The position numbers and the translations under genes were made by a program. Shown piece by piece: positions 34,665 to 42,870 of a stretch of 64,000 nt of DNA. Location of the stretch: contig CAWJXW010000004.1 in NCBI GenBank assembly GCA_963846925.1, positions 62,001-126,000 of the forward strand. The letters run 5' to 3'. Within the stretch, counting starts at the first letter, position 1. Every line of letters begins with the position of its first letter. The stretch comes from JAQBQB01 sp963846925 (GTDB lineage Bacteria; Gemmatimonadota; Gemmatimonadetes; Gemmatimonadales; Gemmatimonadaceae). The notes under the pieces were generated by a model. It saw nothing but the letters and a program-made list of their open reading frames with translations. It made no database searches and was not told the DNA's origin.

Positions 34665-37140
34665 TGAGCTCGGCCAGTGCGCGGAGGATATCGGAGCGTC
34701 GTGCGTCCAACTCGCGATCACGTAGAGTGCGCTCCGAATGGCGGAACGTCAACCTCCACGCGAGGCTTCGATACCCAGGTTCAACTCCAGCGCCAACATA
34801 GCGGTCGAACAATTCCACGCTTTCGAGGAGCTTCCCGGACACGCGCCGCATGACCGTTTCGACCTCGGCGGCGCGAACGCCGTCGGGGACCGAAAGAGCG
34901 AGGTCGAACTCCGACGCCGGCGTCGACGGCAGCGGGATGAAGCGCCGATCGACCTCGCTCTGCCGCTCGGCCACGCGATACGCGGACTTCCCCGCCGGCG
35001 CGACGTCGTCGGACGACATCACGCCGAGCGAGAGCTCCACGCCGAACGCCGGCGACGCCCACACCGGGGCGTCGAGCGTGAGGCGCCGAACTTGTCCCAC
35101 CGGAACGCCGTTCACGGTAACGACCCAGAGCGCGTCGTCGTGGACTCCGCGCGCCGCGGTGAGACTCTCCCACAGATCCTTCTCGTCCTTCGCGACGACC
35201 TCGATTTCGCTCTCCCCCCCGGGATACGCGGCACGCGCGATCGTGGCCGACAGCGCTTTTGCATCCCACGCGTCGTACACGGCCCACGCCGCGAACTCCG
35301 GAGATTTGGGGTCCGTGAAGTGCGGCGGCTGGCGCCGCCCCATCACGAACGCGCCGACGCGGAGTTCCTCGACGGGCAGCCGCCCGCCGCGCGGCTCGAA
35401 CGCCGAGCCGATCTCGAACAACCGCAAGTTGCCCTGCATGCGGGCGAGGTTGTACTCGGCGCGCCGAGCGAGCGTGTCGAGCACGTCGCGACGGAGGTAT
35501 GCCTCGTTTTCGGCGAGAGGGTTCATGACGCGCGCGAACCCGGCGCCGCCCGCGACGAACGGCATCGGCCGAAGCTCCAGCATCCCGGCCCCGACAAGCG
35601 CCTCCCGAACGCGCTTGGACGTGAGCCACGCCGGATCGTCGGGGACAGCGCCCGGACGGAACGGGCGCATCTCGAGCGGGAAGCTGTCGTACCCGCGCAG
35701 GCGAGCGACCTCCTCGATCAGATCGACCTCGAGCGACACGTCGCGCCGCCAGGACGGCGGCGTGACGCGGAGATGATCGTCGGCGAGTTGAACGTCGAAT
35801 CCGATGCTTCGAAGAAGAACGTCGACTTCGCCCCCGCTGACCTCGGTCCCCAACAGAGCGGAGACTCGCTTCGGGCGGACAGCGATGCTCTCGCGTCGCG
35901 CCGGCTTCGGTGAAGGTCCGGAGAGATCCACGGGCGCGCCGGCGACGCTTCCTCCGGCGAGCAGCATGATGATTTGCGCGACGCGCTCGAGCGCCTTCGG
36001 CGCGATCTCGACGTCCACGCCGCGCTCGAAGCGGTAGCTCGCGTCGGTCGAGAGGCCGAGCGCGCGACGGGCGGTGCGAATGCGTCCCGGATCGAAGTTC
36101 GCGACCTCGAGAAAGAGGTCCGTCGTCGCATCGGTCACCTCGCTGTCGCGGCCGCCCATCACGCCGGCGATCGCCTGGGGACGCTCGCCGTCGGCGATGA
36201 CGATCATGTCGTCGCGCAACGCGCGGTCGACGCCATCGAGCGTCGTGATGCGCTCGCCCGCTCTGGCACGCCGCACGATGAGCGACCCTCCGCCGAGCTT
36301 GGAGAGATCGAACGCGTGCGTCGGCTGGCCGAGCTCGTGGAGCACGTAGTTGCTCGCGTCGACGACGTTGTTGATCGAGCGGGACCCGACCGACTCGAGC
36401 CGTTTCACCAACCAGGCCGGGCTCGGACCGATCTTCACTCCACGGATCACCACGCCCATGAACCGCCGCACGAGCCCCGCCTCGGCGACGCGCACGGCGA
36501 AGTCGTCGGCGTTCGCCGAATCGAGTCCCTTCGACGCTTCCGGAACGGAGGCACCTGCGTGTTCTATCACGGGCAGCGCGAGCGGTTGGCGCGTCAGCGC
36601 CGCGATCTCGCGGGCGAGGCCCAGATGTGAGAGAAGATCCGGACGGTTCGCGCCGACGTCGATCACGAGCTGGGTATCACCCAACGGGAGCGCGCGGAGA
36701 AGCGGCGTCCCCGGTGGGACGTCGATGTCCAGCTCGAGAATCCCGTCCTGTTCTTCGCCCAGCCCGAGCTCGCGCGCCGAGCAGAGCATGCCGTCGGAGA
36801 TCGCGCCGCGAATCTTGCGCTTTTGAATCGTGAATCCGCCCGGCATCACGGTGCCGGTGGGCGCGAACGGATAGAGCTTGCCCGCGCGCACGTTCGGTGC
36901 TCCGCACACGACGTCGACCAGCGTGCCCGTGCCCATGTCGACGCGGGTTACGTGTAGATGATCCGAATCCGGGTGCGGCGCTTCCTCGACGACGCGCGCG
37001 ACGACGAACGCCGCGAGCTCCTGTCGCAGCGCGACCAGCTCGTCGACCGTCGCGACGTGCGCCGTGATCAGCTCGCGCAGTTCCACCGGCGACTGCTCGA
37101 AGGGGACGAACGCCTTGAGCCACTCGTACGAGACGTTCAT
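34642..37140 (-). CDS. pheT: Phenylalanyl-tRNA synthetase, beta subunit
   Basis: The 832-residue protein starts MNVSYEWLKAFVPFEQSP, has the EMAP/tRNA-binding-like domain (HPDSDHLHVTRVDMGTG ... VVCGAPNVRAGKLYPFA), the B3/B4 editing region (SRSINNVVDASNYVLHELGQPTHAFDLSK), B5, the catalytic-like module (YRFERGVDVEI) and a C-terminal ferredoxin-fold anticodon-binding domain (SEFDLALSVPDGVRAAEVE). It forms an alpha2-beta2 enzyme with PheS. Its ATG overlaps the pheS stop (ATGA). Confidence 0.96.
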   Translation of the reverse strand: MNVSYEWLKAFVPFEQSPVELRELITAHVATVDELVALRQELAAFVVARVVEEAPHPDSDHLHVTRVDMGTGTLVDVVCGAPNVRAGKLYPFAPTGTVMPGGFTIQKRKIRGAISDGMLCSARELGLGEEQDGILELDIDVPPGTPLLRALPLGDTQLVIDVGANRPDLLSHLGLAREIAALTRQPLALPVIEHAGASVPEASKGLDSANADDFAVRVAEAGLVRRFMGVVIRGVKIGPSPAWLVKRLESVGSRSINNVVDASNYVLHELGQPTHAFDLSKLGGGSLIVRRARAGERITTLDGVDRALRDDMIVIADGERPQAIAGVMGGRDSEVTDATTDLFLEVANFDPGRIRTARRALGLSTDASYRFERGVDVEIAPKALERVAQIIMLLAGGSVAGAPVDLSGPSPKPARRESIAVRPKRVSALLGTEVSGGEVDVLLRSIGFDVQLADDHLRVTPPSWRRDVSLEVDLIEEVARLRGYDSFPLEMRPFRPGAVPDDPAWLTSKRVREALVGAGMLELRPMPFVAGGAGFARVMNPLAENEAYLRRDVLDTLARRAEYNLARMQGNLRLFEIGSAFEPRGGRLPVEELRVGAFVMGRRQPPHFTDPKSPEFAAWAVYDAWDAKALSATIARAAYPGGESEIEVVAKDEKDLWESLTAARGVHDDALWVVTVNGVPVGQVRRLTLDAPVWASPAFGVELSLGVMSSDDVAPAGKSAYRVAERQSEVDRRFIPLPSTPASEFDLALSVPDGVRAAEVETVMRRVSGKLLESVELFDRYVGAGVEPGYRSLAWRLTFRHSERTLRDRELDARRSDILRALAELNVRQRAT

Positions 37141-38165
37141 TCGGCGATCCGCTCCAGGAAGCGCACGTCGGAATCGTAGAGGAGACGGATGTCCGGAATG
37201 GCGTAACGGCTGATCGCGATGCGCGCCGGTCCCATGCCGAACGCCCATCCCGTGTATCGCTCGCTATCGACGCCCGATGCCTCGAGCACGGCCGGGTGCA
37301 CCATTCCCGAACCGAGGATCTCGATCCAGCCGGTGCCCTTGCACACCGGGCAGCCGACGCCGCCGCAGACGCCGCATTGCACGTCCATCTCGGCGGAGGG
37401 CTCGGTGAACGGGAAATACGACGGGCGGAATCGCGTCCGCGACGCGCCGAAGAATCGCTCGGCGAACCGATTCAGCGTCGACTTCAGGTCGACGAAGCTG
37501 ATCCCCTCGTCCACGCAGAGACCCTCCATCTGCGGGAAAGCGGGCGCGTGCGACGCGTCGAAGAAGTCGCGTCGATACACCGTGCCGGGGATGAGCACGC
37601 GGATCGGCGGCGGGTACGATTGCAGCGTGCGGATCTGGACCGGCGACGTGTGCGTGCGCAGCAGCCCGCCGCCCTCGAGGTACAGCGTGTCGTGCGCGTC
37701 GAGCGCCGGATGGTTCTCCGGGAAGTTCAGCGCGCCGAAGTTGTACCACTCCGTCTCGGCCTCGGGGCCGGCGGCGACGGTGAATCCGAGCTCGCGGAAG
37801 ATCGATTCGATTTCCTCGTAAACGAGCGTGACCGGATGCTTGGCGCCGCGCCACTGACGCCGGGCCGGCAGCGTGAGATCGTCCGGCCGCGCGCCGTCGC
37901 GCGCGTGATCGAGCGACGTCTTACGTTCGGCGTGCAGCGACTCGAGTCGCGTGCGAACCTCGTTGAAGCGCTTGCCGGCCGTCGGCTTGCCGGCCTTGTC
38001 GATCGCCTTGAGGGCTTCCTGCAGCGCCTTGACCTGCCCGTGGCGGTCGCCGAGCACGGCGATGCGCGCCGTCTCGAGGGCGTCGGCGTTGGCGGCCTCG
38101 GACAGTGCGGCGACTCCTTCGCGCTCGACGCGCTCGGCTTCGGCCAGGTATTCGTTGAGATCCAT
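37137..38165 (-). CDS. pheS: Phenylalanyl-tRNA synthetase, alpha subunit
   Basis: Class II synthetase subunit that activates phenylalanine. The 342-residue protein has an N-terminal tRNA-binding coiled coil, then HPVTLVYEEIESIFRELGFTV, FGALNFPENHPA, LLRTHTSPVQIR, and the motif 3 region GWAFGMGPARIAI. A cysteine-rich insert CGVCGGVGCPVCKGTGW lies about residue 275 and could bind zinc; such inserts occur in other PheS proteins. It starts at the ATG at 38165, right after a short repeat cluster that separates it from rplT. Confidence 0.96.
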   Translation of the reverse strand: MDLNEYLAEAERVEREGVAALSEAANADALETARIAVLGDRHGQVKALQEALKAIDKAGKPTAGKRFNEVRTRLESLHAERKTSLDHARDGARPDDLTLPARRQWRGAKHPVTLVYEEIESIFRELGFTVAAGPEAETEWYNFGALNFPENHPALDAHDTLYLEGGGLLRTHTSPVQIRTLQSYPPPIRVLIPGTVYRRDFFDASHAPAFPQMEGLCVDEGISFVDLKSTLNRFAERFFGASRTRFRPSYFPFTEPSAEMDVQCGVCGGVGCPVCKGTGWIEILGSGMVHPAVLEASGVDSERYTGWAFGMGPARIAISRYAIPDIRLLYDSDVRFLERIAE

Positions 38166-38190
38166 CGGGTGAAGGATGCTCCGTGTCTGC

Positions 38191-38232
38191 GGTGGACCGG
38201 TCCACCGGTCGACCGGTCCACCGGTCCACCGG
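38191..38232. repeat. Tandem GGTCCACC/ACCGGT repeat before pheS
   Basis: About 42 bases built from overlapping GGTGGACC, GGTCCACC and ACCGGT units, which are mutually palindromic, so the stretch can fold on itself. A longer cluster of the same units is at 41456-41541. It lies between rplT and pheS, 26 bases upstream of the pheS start, and might act as a processing or termination signal or be a mobile palindromic repeat. Confidence 0.8.
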
Positions 38233-38296
38233 CAAAGCAACGACGGCGGCAGGACGACCGAGGTCGCGCTGCCGCCGTCGATTGAAGAGCGAAGCC

Positions 38297-38659
38297 TTAC
38301 GCTGCGTTCAACGCGGAGCGCGCCTTGTCGGCGAGCGCGGTAAACGCCGCGGGATCGTGCACGGCGAGGTCGGCGAGAATCTTTCGGTTCACTTCGATGC
38401 CGGCCTGCTTCAGCCCGTTCATGAGCGTGTTGTAGTTCATGTCGTTCTGGTGCGCGGCGGCATTGATGCGAATGATCCACAGCTTGCGGAAGTCGCGCTT
38501 TTTGTTCTTGCGGTCGCGGTAGGCGTACTTCCAACCGCGCTCGACGTTGTCCTTCGCGGGACGCCACAGCTTGCTGCGCGCGCCGAAAGCGCCGCGCGCG
38601 GCCTTCATGATCTGTTTCTTCCGCTTCAGGCGCGGAACGTTCGATACGGCACGAGGCAT
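38297..38659 (-). CDS. rplT: 50S ribosomal protein L20
   Basis: The 120-residue basic protein is a textbook L20: MPRAVSNVPRLKRKKQIMK, GAFGARSKLWRPAKDNVERG, YRDRKNKKRDFRKLWIIRINAAA. L20 nucleates 23S rRNA assembly and in several bacteria binds the infC leader to repress its own operon. It follows rpmI by 14 bases. Confidence 0.98.
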   Translation of the reverse strand: MPRAVSNVPRLKRKKQIMKAARGAFGARSKLWRPAKDNVERGWKYAYRDRKNKKRDFRKLWIIRINAAAHQNDMNYNTLMNGLKQAGIEVNRKILADLAVHDPAAFTALADKARSALNAA

Positions 38660-38673
38660 TGGGGTCTCCCGTT

Positions 38674-38871
38674 CTACGCCTGGAGCAGGCGCTTCAGTCG
38701 CTTCTCTTCACCGTGCGTGGACACCAGACCGGCCTGTCGCAGGCGGCGCTTCCGCTTGGCGGTCTTCTTGGTGAGGATGTGGCTCTTGAACGCCTTGTAG
38801 CGGCGGACCTTGCCGGAACCAGTCACCTTGAAGCGCTTCTTCGCGCCCTTGTGGGTTTTCATTTTGGGCAT
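38674..38871 (-). CDS. rpmI: 50S ribosomal protein L35
   Basis: A 65-residue very basic protein, MPKMKTHKGAKKRFKVTGSG followed by KSHILTKKTAKRKRRLR, the L35 signature. It sits 19 bases after infC and 14 before rplT in the universal infC-rpmI-rplT order. Confidence 0.98.
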   Translation of the reverse strand: MPKMKTHKGAKKRFKVTGSGKVRRYKAFKSHILTKKTAKRKRRLRQAGLVSTHGEEKRLKRLLQA

Positions 38872-38890
38872 CGTCAGTCCCTCTGAATTT

Positions 38891-39406
38891 TCATTTTGGC
38901 GCGAGGATCATGGTCATCGACTTCCCTTCCAGTCGTCCCGCGCTCTCGATCTTGCCGATGTCGTTGAGCGCCGACGCCACCCGCTCGAGCACGGCCTGGC
39001 CGAGCTCGGGATGGGCGACCTGCCGCCCGCGGAACATCATCGTCACCTTCACCTTGTTCTTCTCCTCGAGGAACCGGCGCGCGTGCCGCGTCTTGGTGTC
39101 GAAGTCGTGATCGTCGATGCCCGGACGGTATTTCACTTCCTTGAGCTCGATCACGTGCTGCTTCTTCTTCGCCATCCGCGCCTGCTTGGCCATTTCGAAC
39201 TTGTACTTTCCGTAGTCCATGATGCGAACGACGGGCGGCCGGGCGGTCGCGGCGACTTCCACCAAATCCAGACCTAAATCTTCGGCCATGCGGAGTGCCG
39301 CGTCGACTTCGAGAATCCCTAGCTGCGACCCGTCTGCTCCAATGACGCGAACCGGACTGATACGAATCTGCCGATTGACTCGTACGCGCTTTGTCGTGTC
39401 CTGAAT
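38891..39406 (-). CDS. infC: Translation initiation factor IF-3, with a probable AUU start
   Basis: IF-3 keeps ribosomal subunits apart and checks start codons. The protein reads VRVNRQIRISPVRVIG, LDLVEVAATARPPVVRIMDYGKYKFE and, in the C-domain, GIDDHDFDTKTRHARRFLEE with VKVTMMFRGRQ, all IF-3. No ATG, GTG or well-placed TTG starts the family N-terminus. An ATT at 39406 lies 8 bases after a GAGG Shine-Dalgarno and yields 171 residues; infC is known for rare AUU starts that make it autoregulated. Longer in-frame readings run back through the terminator and leader and are rejected. A strong intrinsic terminator lies just upstream. Confidence 0.93.
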   Translation of the reverse strand: MQDTTKRVRVNRQIRISPVRVIGADGSQLGILEVDAALRMAEDLGLDLVEVAATARPPVVRIMDYGKYKFEMAKQARMAKKKQHVIELKEVKYRPGIDDHDFDTKTRHARRFLEEKNKVKVTMMFRGRQVAHPELGQAVLERVASALNDIGKIESAGRLEGKSMTMILAPK

Positions 39407-39430
39407 ACGCAATACCTCGTTGAGAGAAAC

Positions 39431-39460
39431 AAAAAAAACGCGGACCCAAAAGAGTCCGCG
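39431..39460 (-). terminator. Intrinsic terminator in the infC leader (attenuator)
   Basis: On the minus strand CGCGGAC (39460-39454) pairs with GTCCGCG (39445-39439) across an 8-base loop and is followed directly by eight Ts (39438-39431). This is a complete Rho-independent terminator about 25 bases ahead of the infC start and inside its own transcript, so it must be bypassed for expression. It fits the L20-type attenuation known for infC-rpmI-rplT operons. Confidence 0.8.
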
Positions 39461-39515
39461 CGACAGCCGGCATCCCCGCTGGGCGCCGGCCGATCTCATG
39501 GACTCCTGCAGCACG

Positions 39516-39560
39516 CCTCGCCAACGGCGAGGGCCAGAGGGTGGGACCGAACGTCGGTCC
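39516..39560 (-). promoter_or_regulatory. Leader hairpins upstream of the infC attenuator
   Basis: Two stable hairpins lie between the promoter and the terminator: GGACCG (39544-39549) with CGGTCC (39555-39560), and CCTCGCC (39516-39522) with GGCGAGG (39526-39532). They could be parts of an L20-binding or antiterminator structure. The assignment is structural only. Confidence 0.5.
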
Positions 39561-39580
39561 GCTTTTCTGATTGTGCGCTA

Positions 39581-39609
39581 AACTTAGGCCGGAAGGCCGT
39601 TTACGTCAA
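39581..39609 (-). promoter_or_regulatory. Promoter of the infC-rpmI-rplT operon
   Basis: TTGACG (39609-39604, minus strand) and TAAGTT (39586-39581) are spaced by 17 bases, with a GGCC-containing palindrome in the spacer. The predicted start near 39574 gives a leader of about 170 bases. The -35 overlaps the stop codon of the upstream metallo-hydrolase gene. Confidence 0.65.
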
Positions 39610-40538
39610 GCAGAGGCGAGCCCGTACGTCTTGCCGTCGTGGGCCAGCCGGCTCCAGGCAGTCTGTGGATCGTGCTCGAAGACGACCAACCACTTCTCGT
39701 CCACCGCCCGCTTCAGAATCCGTCGCTTGGTCTCGAGGGTCACGAGCGGCTCGACGTCGTATCCCATGATCCACACCAGCGGCAGGTGCGCGACGGTCGG
39801 GGCCAGGTCGGCGATGTAGAACGCAAGCTCGCCGTTCGACTCGATCAGCAAACCCTGGTGGTACGGCGTGTGGCCGGGCGTCAATACGGAGTGAATGCCG
39901 GGCACGATCTCGCCGTCGCCGTCGATCAGCTCGAGCTGCCCGCTTTCGGCCACCGGCTCCCAGTTATGCGGGAAGTAGCTCGCCGCCGTGCGCTCGTTGG
40001 TGTGCCTCGCGTACTCCAGCTCCCCGCGCTGCATGACGTAGCGCGCGTTCGGAAAGGTTGGACGAATCACGCCGTCCGGGCCGCGGGTCGTGTTGCCGCC
40101 GGCGTGGTCGAAGTGCAGATGGCTGCTGATCACCATCGCCACGTCCTCGGGGCGCACCTCGAGTGATGCCAGCCCGTCCTCGAGCCACGTCGGGCCGACT
40201 CGCCCCGTGTTCTCGATGCCGTAGATGTCGCGGAACTTCTCGTTCTCCTTGTTTCCCACTCCGGTATCGATCAGCACCAAGCCGATGGGGTGCTCGATCA
40301 GCAGGCATCGCATGCCGAGTTGGATCCGATTCCGCTCGTCGGCCGGCACCCTCCGCTCCCAGAGCGGTTTTGGGACGACGCCGAACATCGCGCCGCCGTC
40401 GAGTTTCTGGCCGCCCGCCTGAATCGCGTGGACGCGTAGGCCGCCCAGCTCTCGCGTCTGAACCGAACCGACGAGATGATCGGGCGCAGGGGCGGACCCC
40501 TGTCGTCGAACGAAAACCGGATTCGCTTCGGTACTCAT
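39606..40538 (-). CDS. Metallo-beta-lactamase-fold hydrolase
   Basis: The 310-residue protein has the zinc motif SSHLHFDHAGGN near residue 140, TPGHTPYHQGLLI near 225, ADLAPT with the bridging Asp, and a late His (VFEHDPQTAW). Similar proteins hydrolyse lactones, thioesters or phosphodiesters; quorum-quenching lactonase is one possibility, but the substrate cannot be told. Its ATG overlaps the stop of the exonuclease gene (ATGA), so the two are co-expressed. Its own stop lies inside the infC promoter. Confidence 0.85.
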   Translation of the reverse strand: MSTEANPVFVRRQGSAPAPDHLVGSVQTRELGGLRVHAIQAGGQKLDGGAMFGVVPKPLWERRVPADERNRIQLGMRCLLIEHPIGLVLIDTGVGNKENEKFRDIYGIENTGRVGPTWLEDGLASLEVRPEDVAMVISSHLHFDHAGGNTTRGPDGVIRPTFPNARYVMQRGELEYARHTNERTAASYFPHNWEPVAESGQLELIDGDGEIVPGIHSVLTPGHTPYHQGLLIESNGELAFYIADLAPTVAHLPLVWIMGYDVEPLVTLETKRRILKRAVDEKWLVVFEHDPQTAWSRLAHDGKTYGLASA

Positions 40539-41452
40539 GCGGTGGTGTCTTTCGAAACAGGGTGAGGCAATGCCGAATGCCGGCGGCGTCGCCGATTCGA
40601 AGGAGTGCGCGCCAGGCGATCGAGCTCGTCGAGCGTGCCGATGCCGCGATCCCGCGCGGCGTCGAGCATTCGCGCAAACGCCCGCGCCGTCGCCAACGCG
40701 TCGCCGCCCGCCCTATGCCGCGCATGATTCACGATCCCATAGTAGTGCGCGATCGCGTCGAGGTTGCGGCGTTGCAGCTGCGGCACCAACCGCCGCGCGA
40801 GCCGCACGGTGCACAAACGTCGTCCGATCAGCGGACGTCCCGTTGCTCGCTCCATCTCCGCCGACAAGAATCGCCAATCGAAGTTCGCGTTGTGCGCCAC
40901 GAACACGTGTCCCTCGAGCGCTCCCAAGAGTTGGTCGCAGATTTCGGCGAACTTCGGTGCGTGGCGCACCATTTCCGCCGTGATGTTCGTGAGCGACATG
41001 ACCATCGGAGGAATCGGCCGCTCCGGGTTCACGAGCGTCTCGAAGACGGGCTTCACGACGCCACGCTGCACGTGGACGACCGCGATTTCGGTAATGCGGT
41101 CGCCGTGATACGCCCGCGAACCGGTCGCCTCGACATCCACTACGATGAACGATGCGTCGTCGAGCTCGGACCCGCGCGCCGTCACGCGTGCCCCGCGACG
41201 CTTCGTGGGTGAGGTCCACGTCGCGGCCTCCACCGATGTCTCGCGCAGCGTCCACCGCCCGTCCGACGTCCGCCGGAATCGTTGGTGCCCGGCGAACAGC
41301 GCGGCCGCCATGTGCTCCGCGATCATCGGCGGTGCGCCGGGAAGCTGGCACACGTGCGAGATGAGTGTTTGCGAGTCCGCCGGCCCGGCCGCCAGGTAGC
41401 TCGCCGCGCGCTCGGTGAGAACGGTGTCCGCGGTGCCGAGGGTGGGGCTCAT
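40535..41452 (-). CDS. DnaQ-like 3'-5' exonuclease
   Basis: DEDDh exonuclease: FIVVDVEATGS (DxE), VFVAHNANFDWRFL (third Asp) and HRAGGDALATARAF (His and Asp) are visible between residues 100 and 270. The first ~90 residues form a separate N-terminal region (a winged-helix-like or helical module) seen before epsilon-like exonucleases in other bacteria; the C-terminal tail is very arginine-rich. It may proofread for DNA polymerase III or act in repair. The 305 residues run from an ATG at 41452, immediately after the second GGTCCACC repeat cluster. Confidence 0.88.
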   Translation of the reverse strand: MSPTLGTADTVLTERAASYLAAGPADSQTLISHVCQLPGAPPMIAEHMAAALFAGHQRFRRTSDGRWTLRETSVEAATWTSPTKRRGARVTARGSELDDASFIVVDVEATGSRAYHGDRITEIAVVHVQRGVVKPVFETLVNPERPIPPMVMSLTNITAEMVRHAPKFAEICDQLLGALEGHVFVAHNANFDWRFLSAEMERATGRPLIGRRLCTVRLARRLVPQLQRRNLDAIAHYYGIVNHARHRAGGDALATARAFARMLDAARDRGIGTLDELDRLARTPSNRRRRRHSALPHPVSKDTTA

Positions 41453-41455
41453 TTA

Positions 41456-41541
41456 CCGGGTGGACCGGTGGACCGATTGACCGGTTGACCGGAAAACGGC
41501 GCAGTTGCGGTCCACCGGTCCACCGGTCCACCGGTCCACCG
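41456..41541. repeat. Inverted GGTGGACC / GGTCCACC repeat cluster
   Basis: Left half 41456-41492 is built of GGTGGACC/GATTGACC/GGTTGACC units and right half 41509-41541 of four GGTCCACC units, separated by 16 bases, so the halves can pair into a large hairpin. It occupies the arcA-exonuclease gap and is the same family as 38191-38232. Confidence 0.8.
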
Positions 41542-41547
41542 CGATTC

Positions 41548-42786
41548 TCAACTCCACGGATCGTCCCGCAGCACGGGACACGTCATGCAGCGCGGTCCGC
41601 CGCCGCCTCGCACCAGCTCGTTCCCTTCGAAGGTGATCACCGCGCGCTCTCCCTCGGCGATCTGTTCATCGCCGGAGAGAAAGGCCGTCGCGGGGATCAG
41701 TCGAAATCCCATGCGGCGCAGCTCGTGAAGCGTCGCCTCGTTGCGCTGGTATGACAGAATGACTCCGGGGCGCATGGCGATGAAGTTACATCCCGACGCC
41801 CATTGCTCGCGTTCCTGAAGCGTGCGTCGGTCGCCGCCGCAGAAGATCGGCTCGAGCGGCATCCCGCAGTCCGACAGCGCGGCGAAGATGTTCGGCTGCT
41901 CGTGGATCGTCGTCTCCCCTTTCCGCCAGTGCAGCACGGGGAGCCGCTCGGGGCCGACGAAGTGCGGCGGAAACACCGCGCACAGCTCGCGATCGACCTG
42001 CGTGAAGATCATGTCGAGGTGGATGGCGTTGTGTTCCTTCGGCATCACGACGACCACGACGTCGCGCACCTCGGTCTCGTCGAACAGCGTGGACGCGAGC
42101 TGGTCGATCGCCGCCGGGCTCGATCGTTCGCTGAATCCGATGACGACCAGGTCGCGGCGAAGCGGATGGATGTCGCCGCCCTCGATGGTGTAGTTCACTC
42201 GCCGCTCCGCCGCGCCGTCGTACAGGATGCCGGCGTTGCGCAACTCCGGGTGGTGAATGAAGAGCGCCTTCATGATGATGGCTTCGGTCCAGCGGATGGC
42301 GTACCGCATCGACCCGATCAGAACGTGGTCTCCGACGACCACACAGCTGTCGCGCGTGAAGAAGAGGTTGGGCAGCGGCGGAAGCACGTGCCCCGGCTCG
42401 TTGAGCGCCCGGGCAATCGGGCCGGGCGGCTCGTCGCGCCCCTCTATGAGCATTTGCACCAGTGCGGCTGCGTCCAGCTCGCCGATGTCGCGGGCCAGCG
42501 GTTCGGATGGGACGATGTCCATCGTCTCGCGGATCAGCATCTCGCGCGACTGCGGAGTGCCGAGCGTTTCGGCGAGGAGCGAGCGCACCTGGTACACTTT
42601 GGCGAATCGCTCGAGCACCGTGATGAAGCGCCGGTGCTCTCGCTGGGCGGCCTCGGCCTCGATAATGTCGTCGTAGAGATAATCGGCCCGATTGCTTGGA
42701 GTTACAGCGAGCAATTCGGGTCCGGGCGAGTGGACGAGCACGGAGCGAAGCTGTCCGATTTCCGACGACACGTGGACCGGCGGCAT
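41548..42786 (-). CDS. arcA: Arginine deiminase
   Basis: Converts arginine to citrulline and ammonia, the first step of the ATP-yielding arginine deiminase pathway. The 412-residue protein carries the guanidino-modifying motifs NLFFTRDSCVVV, YTIEGGDIHPL (Glu and Asp), HLDMIFTQVD (catalytic His) and a late GGGGPRCMTCPV with the nucleophilic Cys. Carbamate kinase and ornithine transcarbamylase are not in the window. The gene starts 50 bases from a perfect Rex operator, which suggests control by the NADH/NAD ratio and hence use under low oxygen. Confidence 0.93.
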   Translation of the reverse strand: MPPVHVSSEIGQLRSVLVHSPGPELLAVTPSNRADYLYDDIIEAEAAQREHRRFITVLERFAKVYQVRSLLAETLGTPQSREMLIRETMDIVPSEPLARDIGELDAAALVQMLIEGRDEPPGPIARALNEPGHVLPPLPNLFFTRDSCVVVGDHVLIGSMRYAIRWTEAIIMKALFIHHPELRNAGILYDGAAERRVNYTIEGGDIHPLRRDLVVIGFSERSSPAAIDQLASTLFDETEVRDVVVVVMPKEHNAIHLDMIFTQVDRELCAVFPPHFVGPERLPVLHWRKGETTIHEQPNIFAALSDCGMPLEPIFCGGDRRTLQEREQWASGCNFIAMRPGVILSYQRNEATLHELRRMGFRLIPATAFLSGDEQIAEGERAVITFEGNELVRGGGGPRCMTCPVLRDDPWS

Positions 42787-42836
42787 TCGACCAAACCTAG
42801 CCGCGCCGCTGGTGTGCTCCTACGCCTTCATTTAAC

Positions 42837-42854
42837 TTGTGAATGAATTCACAA
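42837..42854. promoter_or_regulatory. Rex operator between arcA and rex
   Basis: TTGTGAATGAATTCACAA is an 18-base palindrome with both half-sites intact, matching the TTGTGAA-N4-TTCACAA class bound by Rex, and C/G flanks extend it to 20. It lies 16 bases ahead of the rex GTG and 50 ahead of the arcA ATG, so it can serve both divergent genes. Confidence 0.85.
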
Positions 42855-42870
42855 GCAGCGCCTAGGTTCC

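Noticed and set aside
38891..39514. A longer IF-3 starting at 39514
   Set aside because: It would read through the intrinsic terminator and leader hairpins and adds residues absent from the family.
38191..41541. GGTCCACC clusters considered as a CRISPR array
   Set aside because: Units are 8 bases with no spacers of constant length and no cas genes nearby.
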